From contig JAKSBO010000449.1 of assembly GCA_022361095.1 (NCBI GenBank), positions 1 to 5,930 of the forward strand: a stretch of DNA of 5,930 bases, read 5' to 3'. Below, piece by piece: positions 1 to 5,908 of the stretch. The position numbers and the translations under genes were made by a program. Source of the DNA: Desulfobacterales bacterium. GTDB lineage: Bacteria > Desulfobacterota > Desulfobacteria > Desulfobacterales > Desulfobacteraceae. Each line of letters begins with the position of its first letter. Position 1 is the first letter of the stretch. The notes below the pieces were generated by a model. It was not told where the DNA came from, did not search any database, and saw nothing but the letters and a program-made list of their open reading frames with translations.

Positions 1-459
1 CCGGCTGAGCACAGCCTCGCTCAAGTCCGCATTAATCATGGAGACATAGGAAAGGTCGGCTCCGCCGAACCCGCAATGACTGGCCCGGCACTCGTTCAGG
101 GCGGCATGGGTGAGATCCACACCGATAAATTCGCACTCATCCAGCACCGCCTTTTCCAGGCTGGCCCCGGTCAACCGCCCGTAGCTTAGGTTGGAGCGGC
201 TTAAGTCCACCCGGTTCATGATGGCATAGGACAAGTCATACCCGGAAAAATCCATATTAGACAAATCCTGGTTGCTCAGATCAATGCCCCGCAGATCCAG
301 CTTCAATGGACGATCGCGCCGTCCAATGGGGCAGGCCTCCTTGAGTTGCCGGATCATGGCGGCCCGGCGGTCGGTCCCAGATTCCGGGTCCGTCTCCAGC
401 CATCGCTGCCTTAAAGCGATAATCTCATCCTGCGAAATGGAAATAGTGTCCTTGACCAT
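1..459 (-). CDS. Pentapeptide-repeat protein, C-terminally cut by the window edge
   Basis: This minus-strand reading frame is open from an ATG at 459-457 to the window edge without a stop, giving the first 153 residues. Residues 1-50 are non-repetitive, charged and probably helical. From residue 54 to 153 the sequence falls into 20 consecutive five-residue units with no slip of register. The central position is Leu, Phe or Met in every unit except one Ala (residue 126); typical units are IDLSN, VDLSR, ASLEK and ADLSY. This is the signature of the right-handed quadrilateral beta-helix of the pentapeptide-repeat family. No signal peptide or membrane segment is visible, so it is probably cytoplasmic. 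The family includes gyrase-protecting proteins (MfpA, Qnr) and many proteins of unknown role, and nothing here identifies the function. The ATG has no good Shine-Dalgarno; an in-frame TTG at 519-517 is a less likely start. The gene lies 121 bases downstream of cobQ on the same strand, and whether it is co-transcribed is unclear. Confidence 0.88.
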   Translation of the reverse strand, partial: MVKDTISISQDEIIALRQRWLETDPESGTDRRAAMIRQLKEACPIGRRDRPLKLDLRGIDLSNQDLSNMDFSGYDLSYAIMNRVDLSRSNLSYGRLTGASLEKAVLDECEFIGVDLTHAALNECRASHCGFGGADLSYVSMINADLSEAVLSR

Positions 460-461
460 TT

Positions 462-479
462 GTATTCGTATCCGTATCG
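462..479. repeat. Three imperfect hexamer repeats in the leader of the pentapeptide-repeat gene
   Basis: On the plus strand three adjacent hexamers read GTATTC, GTATCC and GTATCG; on the coding strand they read CGATAC, GGATAC and GAATAC. They end three bases before the ATG of the pentapeptide-repeat gene, where its ribosome binding site would be expected. The only purine-rich stretch there is a weak CGGA inside the repeat. The repeat is short and imperfect, so it may be chance. Confidence 0.4.
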
Positions 480-533
480 TTGGAATAAAATAATAAATTC
501 TGTTTTGGTTGGGAAGCAATATCTATTAAGTCT

Positions 534-562
534 TTTATACACTATCGCTTCATATAAGTTAA
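534..562 (-). promoter_or_regulatory. Candidate sigma70-type promoter for the pentapeptide-repeat gene
   Basis: On the minus strand a -35-like TTAACT (562-557, four of six consensus matches) is followed after exactly 17 bases by a -10-like TATAAA (539-534, five of six matches). It lies in the AT-rich gap after cobQ and would give a leader of roughly 65-70 bases before the ATG at 459. AT-rich DNA produces such matches by chance, so this is a candidate only. If real, it would let the pentapeptide-repeat gene be expressed independently of the cobalamin operon. Confidence 0.33.
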
Positions 563-580
563 GCTTAGAAAAAAACTATT

Positions 581-2113
581 TCAATCCATATTTGTGACCT
601 TTAAAATCGCCGGGACATCCACATATTTTTTAAAATGCCGGGCCAGCATGTCGTATTGCCTGTCCCGGCCCTCCAGGCCGCAGGCTTCCGGGGGCTCAAG
701 TTCGCTTAAGCCCAACAGTGAAAGCCATTTTTTCAGGATGGGGGCTGAATCGAAAAAACCGTGCATGTATGTGCCCATGACCCGGCCCGAGTTTGCGGCG
801 GCCCCGTCAAAATCGGCGCATGCGTGCTGATTTCTCTCTTTGACGCGCAACAGGCCGTCATTTAATTTCCTGCCCGAAACACCCCGGCTAGCAGACCCTG
901 TCCGGCCCATGTGGATTTCATACCCAAGACCCGGGACACCGTCCCATTCAAACCGGGATATGGTTGTGGTTTTGGGCGCTTTGAGTGCCGTTTCAAGAGA
1001 GAGAAGCCCCAACCCATCCGTATCACCCGGAGGGCCTTCAAGGCCGTGGGGGTCACGAACTTTGGTGCCCAGCATCTGGTAGCCGCCGCATATGCCCAGG
1101 ACATGGCCGCCGCTTTTAACGTAAGCCTTAATCCTATGGTTCCAGCCGGTCTTGGCAAGCCAGTTCAAGTCACTGCGGGTGCTCTTGGAGCCGGGCAGGA
1201 TAACAGCTTTGTAGGCGGACAGGTCCCTTAGATGTTCAACTGGATGCTCAACAAAATCCACGGCCAGCCCGTCCACCTGAAACAGGGCATCAAAATCAGT
1301 AAAATTGGAGATATGGGGGGTACGCACCACCAGCACCGTGGGGGTTTTAACAGGATCAGTTTTAGCCTCGGGCCGCTCAATCACGACCGAGTCTTCATTG
1401 GGGATATGGTGGTTGATCCAGGGCAACACCCCAAACACCGGTTTCCCTGTCTTTTTTTCAATCCAGTCCACCCCCTCTTTGAACAACGCGATATCGCCCC
1501 GGAACCGGTTGATGACAAAGCCCGCGATAAGATCCTGTTCAGCCTTGTTCAGACATGCCAGGGTTCCCACAATCTGGGCAAACACCCCGCCCCGGTCAAT
1601 GTCGGCGGTGAGAATCACCGGCGCCTTGGCATAGGCGGCCATTTTCAGATTTACGATATCCCTTGCCATGAGATTGACCTCCGCGCAGGAGCCCGCCCCT
1701 TCCAGTACCACCACATCATTGGCGGCACGCAGGCGGTCCAGGGCACTGCAGGCCGTATCCCAAAGTTTTTCCTTTTCCCGGTGATATTGGGCTGCGGACA
1801 GATCTTTATGCACCTTTCCCAGCAGCACCACCTGGGAGCCGATCTGGGTCACGGGTTTAAGCAGCACCGGATTCATGTCCACATGGGGGGCAATGCGGGC
1901 GGCTTCGGCCTGGACAATCTGGGCCCGGCCCATTTCAAGGCCTTCCGGGGTGACCCCGGAATTATTGGACATGTTCTGGGCTTTATAGGGGGCGGCCTTA
2001 TATCCGCGATCGGAAAAGATCCGGCAAAGGGCCGTGGCAACCACGCTTTTGCCCACATCAGACCCTGTTCCCAGGGCGGCAATACATTTGGCCTGTTTTA
2101 TTTCAGCACTCAT
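581..2113 (-). CDS. cobQ: Cobyric acid synthase, glutamine-hydrolysing (CobQ/CbiP)
   Basis: The 510-residue protein has the usual length and two-domain layout of cobyric acid synthase. This enzyme uses glutamine and ATP to amidate the b, d, e and g side chains of adenosylcobyrinic acid a,c-diamide, giving adenosylcobyric acid. The N-terminal synthetase domain begins with a P-loop-like GTGSDVGKS (residues 15-23), then QNMSNNSGV (46-54) and DIDRGGVFAQ (171-180). The C-terminal class I glutamine amidotransferase-like domain has LPGSKST (306-312), the nucleophile Cys342 in GICGGYQMLG, and His451 in TYMHGFFD. All key residues are present and no truncation is seen. The ATG overlaps the cbiH stop as ATGA (2113-2110). 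Upstream of it is an AT-rich stretch without a clear Shine-Dalgarno, so translation probably depends on coupling to cbiH. It is the last cobalamin gene seen before the AT-rich gap. Confidence 0.96.
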   Translation of the reverse strand: MSAEIKQAKCIAALGTGSDVGKSVVATALCRIFSDRGYKAAPYKAQNMSNNSGVTPEGLEMGRAQIVQAEAARIAPHVDMNPVLLKPVTQIGSQVVLLGKVHKDLSAAQYHREKEKLWDTACSALDRLRAANDVVVLEGAGSCAEVNLMARDIVNLKMAAYAKAPVILTADIDRGGVFAQIVGTLACLNKAEQDLIAGFVINRFRGDIALFKEGVDWIEKKTGKPVFGVLPWINHHIPNEDSVVIERPEAKTDPVKTPTVLVVRTPHISNFTDFDALFQVDGLAVDFVEHPVEHLRDLSAYKAVILPGSKSTRSDLNWLAKTGWNHRIKAYVKSGGHVLGICGGYQMLGTKVRDPHGLEGPPGDTDGLGLLSLETALKAPKTTTISRFEWDGVPGLGYEIHMGRTGSASRGVSGRKLNDGLLRVKERNQHACADFDGAAANSGRVMGTYMHGFFDSAPILKKWLSLLGLSELEPPEACGLEGRDRQYDMLARHFKKYVDVPAILKVTNMD

Positions 2114-2964
2114 ATTTTATATTTTTTACTATATCCCCGGGGGGTTATCATCAGATCATTATAAATAAATGTGGAACTGTTTCCCACGATCACAATACTC
2201 TGCATGCCCACGTCGGCCTTATCCAACTCTTTAAGGGCGCACAACGCTATTTTCTGGTTGTCCCGCATGGCCCCGGTGACGATGCCCACCGGGGTGGTGC
2301 CGGCCCGGTGTTTCAGGATAATCTCCATGGCCCGGCCAAGCTGCCAGCCGCGTTTTTTACTTTTTGGATTGTAAATATTGATCACAAAATCAGCAGAGGC
2401 CGCCGCATCCAGGCGCTTTTCAATCATCTCCCAGGGGGTCAGCAGGTCGCTTAGGCTGATGGTTGCAAAATCATGGGTCAATGGCGCACCCAAAAGCGCG
2501 GCACCGGCGGCTAACGCCGGAATTCCGGGCACAACCTCAACACACAGGCTCTCTTTTGTGCCGGTATTGCAGGCAATTTTTTTAAGGGCCAGCATTTCCA
2601 AAACCAGACCGGCCATGGCATAGATCCCGGCATCACCGCCGGACACCAGGGCACAGGCCTGGCCGTCAAGGGCAGCATCAATGGCGGCCTGAACCCGGTC
2701 TACCTCCTTGGTCATGCCGGTGCTCAGTCTCTTCTTGTCCCTGATCACATCCTCAATCAGTTCAAGATAGGTCTTGTACCCCACCACAATATCGCAGGCT
2801 GCCAGCACCCGGCGTGCCCGGCCGGACATATGGGCGGCATTTCCGGGTCCTGTGCCTACGATGTAAAGGGTATTGCCGCCAGGGCAAGGGTGACCGTCCG
2901 TCCGGCTGTTTTCGGTATCAACAGACGTGTCCTGCCCGTTGCCAGCATGGCTGCTGCTTCGCAT
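2110..2964 (-). CDS. cbiH: Precorrin-3B / cobalt-factor III C17-methyltransferase (CobJ/CbiH)
   Basis: This is an SAM-dependent tetrapyrrole methylase that methylates C17 and drives contraction of the macrocycle, giving (cobalt-)precorrin-4. The conserved fold starts at NTLYIVGTGPG (residues 31-41). It continues through VGYKTYLELI (61-70), SGGDAGIYAMAG (108-119), EVVPGIPALAAGAALLGAPL (143-162), INIYNPKSKKRGWQL (195-209) and IVGNSSTFIYNDLMITPRGY (259-278), all typical of CbiH/CobJ. Residues 1-30 are a polar, Ser/Gly/Asp-rich extension without family motifs. The start is firm: an in-frame TAA lies at 2988-2986. The ATG at 2964 is the only ATG, GTG or TTG between that stop and the conserved domain, and AGGAG sits 10 bases upstream. 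The first 109 bases therefore overlap the 3' end of cbiG in another frame. The symbol cbiH is preferred to cobJ because cbiG is adjacent (anaerobic route). There is no C-terminal ferredoxin-like extension such as some CbiH proteins carry. Confidence 0.95.
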   Translation of the reverse strand: MRSSSHAGNGQDTSVDTENSRTDGHPCPGGNTLYIVGTGPGNAAHMSGRARRVLAACDIVVGYKTYLELIEDVIRDKKRLSTGMTKEVDRVQAAIDAALDGQACALVSGGDAGIYAMAGLVLEMLALKKIACNTGTKESLCVEVVPGIPALAAGAALLGAPLTHDFATISLSDLLTPWEMIEKRLDAAASADFVINIYNPKSKKRGWQLGRAMEIILKHRAGTTPVGIVTGAMRDNQKIALCALKELDKADVGMQSIVIVGNSSTFIYNDLMITPRGYSKKYKI

Positions 2965-3902
2965 ACGCTTTTTACTCCTATATGTTTATTCACCAGGGAA
3001 GACGGCGTGGGCACGGTCTTTACCTGGTCCAGTTCGTCTCTTGTATAAAATTCAATGGGCAGATTCAAGGTTTGGGCAAGTTCCAGAAGCCCTGGTTCAT
3101 CGGCTTTAAGATCCACGGACACGATTTTGGACAAGCTGTGCACACTCAATCCCCGGTCTTGAAAGACTTGATATAAATGCGCTTCCAGTTCCTGCCGTGT
3201 CACGCCCCTGCGACACCCCATTCCGGCCACCAGCATCTTGGGCCGCAGCACCAGAACTTTTTCCGGAAGATCCCGGACCGTGCAATCCACCCATATCCCT
3301 GATTTTTCGGCCCCGAATAAAGAAGAATTGTCCATAAGCGGGGGCGGCAGGTGCGGTGAGACTAAATTAAACGGATCATGAACCGCCAGGGGCTCCCCCT
3401 TGATAAAGGCCATGTTCACATGTTTTATGGCCTGTTTATTTTCGATATAAAGCCCCTGGTCCCGGGCAATTATATCGATGGCGGAGACCTGGTTGACATC
3501 CGTGGCAGTGGTGATCACAGGGGTTGCCCCCAGTATACTTGAGAGCTTGCCGGCCAATTCATTGGCGCCGCCGATATGGCCTGAAACCAGACTGATCACA
3601 AAACGGCCGGTCTCATCACCGCACACCACGGCAGGATCTTTTGTTTTGTCCCGGATCAAAGATGCAATGGTGCGAACGACAATACCCGTGGCCATGATAA
3701 AGTAATGCCCGTCATAACGGTTCCAGACCGGTGCCAGAGCCTTGGCCAGAGAAGAGAATCCGGTATAAGACCTTCCCGGCAACAGGTTTTGCGACGCAAA
3801 CAGGTCTGTATGGGGCAGGGCCTGTTTCACCTGGTTTGCCAGGGTCATCCCCCGGGGCGTCAGCACCCATGCCGCAAGCTTTTTTTCAGGCCGGCTGATC
3901 AT
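2856..3902 (-). CDS. cbiG: Cobalt-precorrin-5A hydrolase (CbiG)
   Basis: CbiG opens the delta-lactone of cobalt-precorrin-5A and releases the C20-derived two-carbon unit as acetaldehyde, giving cobalt-precorrin-5B. This step is specific to the anaerobic pathway. The 348-residue protein shows the three-part CbiG layout. The N-terminal domain contains IMATGIVVRTIASLIRDKT (69-87), DPAVVCGDETGRFVISLVSG (89-108) and HIGGANELA (109-117), followed by VITTATDVNQVSAID (129-143). A variable middle region runs over about 165-220. The C-terminal domain starts at LVAGMGCRRGVT (224-235) and ends with LLIPKTAGRTVTLALA (327-342). The ATG overlaps the cbiF stop as ATGA (3902-3899), with a G-rich GGGGTGAGG just upstream. 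The C-terminal 35 codons or so also encode, in another frame, the start of cbiH. The protein is stand-alone; in some bacteria CbiG is fused to CbiH or another methylase. Confidence 0.95.
   Translation of the reverse strand: MISRPEKKLAAWVLTPRGMTLANQVKQALPHTDLFASQNLLPGRSYTGFSSLAKALAPVWNRYDGHYFIMATGIVVRTIASLIRDKTKDPAVVCGDETGRFVISLVSGHIGGANELAGKLSSILGATPVITTATDVNQVSAIDIIARDQGLYIENKQAIKHVNMAFIKGEPLAVHDPFNLVSPHLPPPLMDNSSLFGAEKSGIWVDCTVRDLPEKVLVLRPKMLVAGMGCRRGVTRQELEAHLYQVFQDRGLSVHSLSKIVSVDLKADEPGLLELAQTLNLPIEFYTRDELDQVKTVPTPSSLVNKHIGVKSVCEAAAMLATGRTRLLIPKTAGRTVTLALAAIPFTS
2975..2979 (-). promoter_or_regulatory. Strong Shine-Dalgarno of cbiH, located inside cbiG
   Basis: The minus strand reads AGGAG at 2979-2975, 10 bases before the ATG of cbiH. 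It lies within the coding region of cbiG and supports the ATG at 2964 as the true start. It implies that cbiH is initiated independently and does not rely only on readthrough from the cbiG stop, which lies 106 bases further downstream. Confidence 0.75.
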
Positions 3903-4672
3903 GCCTCACCCCGGTATCCGTGGGCAAATCCTCGGTCGTATAAAAGGGATCTGGCACGTTTATCCGTTTCCAGAAACGGTCCCACAATGATAAGTGCCAG
4001 GCGGTTAATGCCGTTTTCAGCCATGGTCCGGGCCAGACGGTCCACAATGGTGACAATCGTGCGCTCTTCGGGATGGCTCACCCTATAGGCCACGGCCACA
4101 GGGGCTTTGGGTCCATAGGTTGCGGCCAGAATTTTTTGCACCTGTTCGGCCATACCGGCACTCAGGTAAATGGCCATGGAGGCTTTATGTGCGGCAAGGC
4201 TCTCCAACGACTCCTTTTCCGGCACAGGGGTCCGGCCTGAAATCCGGGTAAAGATCAGGGTCTGGGATTGTTCCGGCACCGTGTATTCAACCTTGAGCGC
4301 CGCAGCCGCGGCAAAAGCTGCGGTGACGCCCGGGATCACTTCGCAGGGGATCTGCCGCCGGTCCAGCAGCAGCATCTGCTCTGCAATGGCCCCGTAAAGG
4401 GAGGGATCACCTGTGTGGAGCCGCACGACCTTGAGCCCCTTGTCCCAGGCATGGGCCATGGCATCCACCATCTCCTCCAGGTGCATGCCGGCACTGGATA
4501 CTTTCTGTGCCCCGTCACCTGCCCAGGTCAACACGGCCTCGGGCACCAGAGACCCGGCGTAGAGAATATAATCAGCCGCTTCCAAAGCCTTCATTCCCCT
4601 GACCGTGATCAGGTCCGGGGCCCCCGGCCCTGCCCCGGTAAATATAATCGGATGTTTTTGAGTCATATTCAC
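3899..4672 (-). CDS. cbiF: Precorrin-4 / cobalt-precorrin-4 C11-methyltransferase (CobM/CbiF)
   Basis: This SAM-dependent methylase adds the C11 methyl to (cobalt-)precorrin-4, making the substrate of the neighbouring CbiG. In the 257-residue form the landmarks are GAGPGAPDLIT (13-23), YAGSLVPEAVL (38-48), LHTGDPSLYGAI (85-96), VIPGVTAAFAAAAALKVEYT (112-131), SQTLIFTRISGRTPVPE (136-152) and YRVSHPEE (196-203), all characteristic of CbiF/CobM. The start is a choice. A GTG at 4672 overlaps the cbiET stop as GTGA and has AAGGA eight bases upstream. An ATG at 4666 (255 residues) is 14 bases from the same AAGGA. A GTG at 4705 would add residues outside the family core, with no Shine-Dalgarno. I chose 4672 because of spacing and because two other junctions of this operon use the same 4-base overlap; the choice between 4672 and 4666 is uncertain. 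The stop overlaps cbiG as ATGA. Confidence 0.94.
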   Translation of the reverse strand: MNMTQKHPIIFTGAGPGAPDLITVRGMKALEAADYILYAGSLVPEAVLTWAGDGAQKVSSAGMHLEEMVDAMAHAWDKGLKVVRLHTGDPSLYGAIAEQMLLLDRRQIPCEVIPGVTAAFAAAAALKVEYTVPEQSQTLIFTRISGRTPVPEKESLESLAAHKASMAIYLSAGMAEQVQKILAATYGPKAPVAVAYRVSHPEERTIVTIVDRLARTMAENGINRLALIIVGPFLETDKRARSLLYDRGFAHGYRGEA

Positions 4673-5892
4673 GATGCGCGTCCTTTTTGTGCCGCGATGA
4701 TCCACACGGGATTCAACGCCTCCATACGCCGTCCCCAGGGCATGTTCCTGGATTTACTGATCTGGGCCTGGCTTATATTCACCCCAAATCCCTTTTCCTC
4801 CAGCGCTGCTACCGCCAGATGCAAGGTCTCCATCAATATGGTATTTATAACGATTCTTCCCAAAGGATTCAAAGCCTTTACCACCAGGTTGAGCACCTGA
4901 TCCAAATTTTTGCCCGAACCGCCGATAAACACCCGGTCAGGCCTTGGTAAATCTGCAAGGCCATGGGGAAGCTGCGCCTGAATGACAGACAGATTTTTCA
5001 CCGTGAATCCCTTAACATTGGCCTTAATCTGTTCAATACGCTCTTTATTCTTTTCCACGGCATAGACAAACCCATCCGGCAAAAACAAGGTCGCTTCAAT
5101 TCCCACAGATCCTGAACCTGCACCCAGATCCCACAATATATTATCCGGGGCCAATTCCAGGGCGGCCAAAGAGAGCACACGGACCGGGGCCTTGGTAATC
5201 AGGCCCTTTTCATGAACAAACCAGTCATCCGGGCTGCCCAAACGCAAAGGCCCGCACGGGGCTGCCAATGCACCTTTTTGAAGGATCACCACATTCGGCT
5301 GGACAAAACGCCGCGTCACAGCCATGGATTCATCCACACAGATAATTTTTTCGTCCGGGCCGCCCAGATGCTCAAGCACCCACATCTGCCAGGCACACCC
5401 ATGGGAATCCACCTGTTTTTTAACGGCCCAGGGATCATTCCCAGGATCAGTAAGCACACACACCAAATCCTTGTCGTCCATGACCTTTGCCAGGGCCGGC
5501 ATATTGTCCCGGCCGTGCAGGCTTATCCAGGCGGCATCCTGCCAGGGCAGCTTCAGCCGGGCAAAGGCGGCCGCCATGCTGGAGACATTGGGATGAATGA
5601 CAACCTGATCCGGCCCCAGGCGTGAAATCAAAATTTTACCGATGCCGAAAAACAAGGGATCACCCGAGGCCAGCACCACCACAAGCCCGTCACCCATATT
5701 TGTTTCAATAAAGTCCAGCATCCCGGACAAGGGGCTTGAAATCTCCTTTTTTAAGGCCGGTGTATCCTTAAAATACGACAACTGCCGTTTCCCGCCCACC
5801 AGGAGATCCGCCCGTTTAATAAGCGCCAGATGGGCCGCGGTAAGATCGGCCCGGCTAAGCCCCATACCGATCACATGAACCGGTTCATTCAT
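4669..5892 (-). CDS. cbiET: Fused CbiE-CbiT: cobalt-precorrin-7 C5-methyltransferase and cobalt-precorrin-6B C15-methyltransferase/decarboxylase (CobL type)
   Basis: The 407-residue protein joins two enzymes. Residues 1 to about 207 are the CbiE tetrapyrrole methylase: VHVIGMG (5-11), LLVGGKRQL (30-38), VLASGDPLFFGIG (73-85) and HPNVSSMAAAFARL (100-113). After a short linker (about 208-216), residues 217-407 are CbiT. This is a Rossmann-type SAM methyltransferase, with the domain-opening DDWFVHEKGLITK (222-234), the SAM motif DLGAGSGSVGIE (255-266), the acidic AVEKN (278-282) and FIGGSG (322-327). CbiT methylates C15 and decarboxylates the C12 acetate; CbiE methylates C5; the product goes to CbiC. 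The length and domain order match CobL of the aerobic pathway, but the neighbour cbiG argues for the anaerobic one. The ATG at 5892 has AGGGAG 10 bases upstream. The stop overlaps cbiF. The gene begins only 38 bases from the window edge, so it is probably internal to a longer operon. Confidence 0.95.
   Translation of the reverse strand: MNEPVHVIGMGLSRADLTAAHLALIKRADLLVGGKRQLSYFKDTPALKKEISSPLSGMLDFIETNMGDGLVVVLASGDPLFFGIGKILISRLGPDQVVIHPNVSSMAAAFARLKLPWQDAAWISLHGRDNMPALAKVMDDKDLVCVLTDPGNDPWAVKKQVDSHGCAWQMWVLEHLGGPDEKIICVDESMAVTRRFVQPNVVILQKGALAAPCGPLRLGSPDDWFVHEKGLITKAPVRVLSLAALELAPDNILWDLGAGSGSVGIEATLFLPDGFVYAVEKNKERIEQIKANVKGFTVKNLSVIQAQLPHGLADLPRPDRVFIGGSGKNLDQVLNLVVKALNPLGRIVINTILMETLHLAVAALEEKGFGVNISQAQISKSRNMPWGRRMEALNPVWIIAAQKGRAS
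4681..4685 (-). promoter_or_regulatory. Shine-Dalgarno of cbiF inside the 3' end of cbiET
   Basis: The minus strand reads AAGGA at 4685-4681. The distance is 8 bases to the GTG at 4672 and 14 bases to the ATG at 4666. The shorter distance is nearer the usual optimum and favours the GTG, which overlaps the cbiET stop. Confidence 0.55.
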
Positions 5893-5902
5893 GAATGTAT
5901 TG

Positions 5903-5908
5903 CTCCCT
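5903..5908 (-). promoter_or_regulatory. Shine-Dalgarno of cbiET
   Basis: The minus strand reads AGGGAG at 5908-5903, 10 bases before the ATG at 5892. It supports that start over any farther upstream, although the frame stays open to the window edge. All three minus-strand frames are open over the last 38 bases. Two of them stop just inside cbiET (TGA at 5891-5889 and 5887-5885). An upstream cobalamin gene that overlaps cbiET is therefore possible but cannot be identified. Confidence 0.6.

Noticed and set aside
272..493. A 73-codon open frame on the plus strand opposite the pentapeptide-repeat gene
   Set aside because: Its Arg/Ser-rich product has no motif, whereas the minus strand gives 20 in-register pentapeptide units across the same bases.
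555..580. Intrinsic terminator after cobQ
   Set aside because: Only a weak 4-bp AT-rich stem (TAAG/CTTA) is present, and it lies after the T-run on the transcribed strand rather than before it, so it does not form a normal Rho-independent terminator.
1232..2164. A 310-codon open frame on the plus strand, antisense to cobQ
   Set aside because: It lies wholly opposite cobQ and the end of cbiH, which have complete family motifs. Its product is a His/Gly/Pro-rich sequence without recognisable domains, as expected of an antisense shadow of a GC-rich gene.
4268..4900. A 210-codon open frame on the plus strand
   Set aside because: It is antisense to cbiF and the end of cbiET and has a His/Pro-rich composition, no motif and no ribosome binding evidence.
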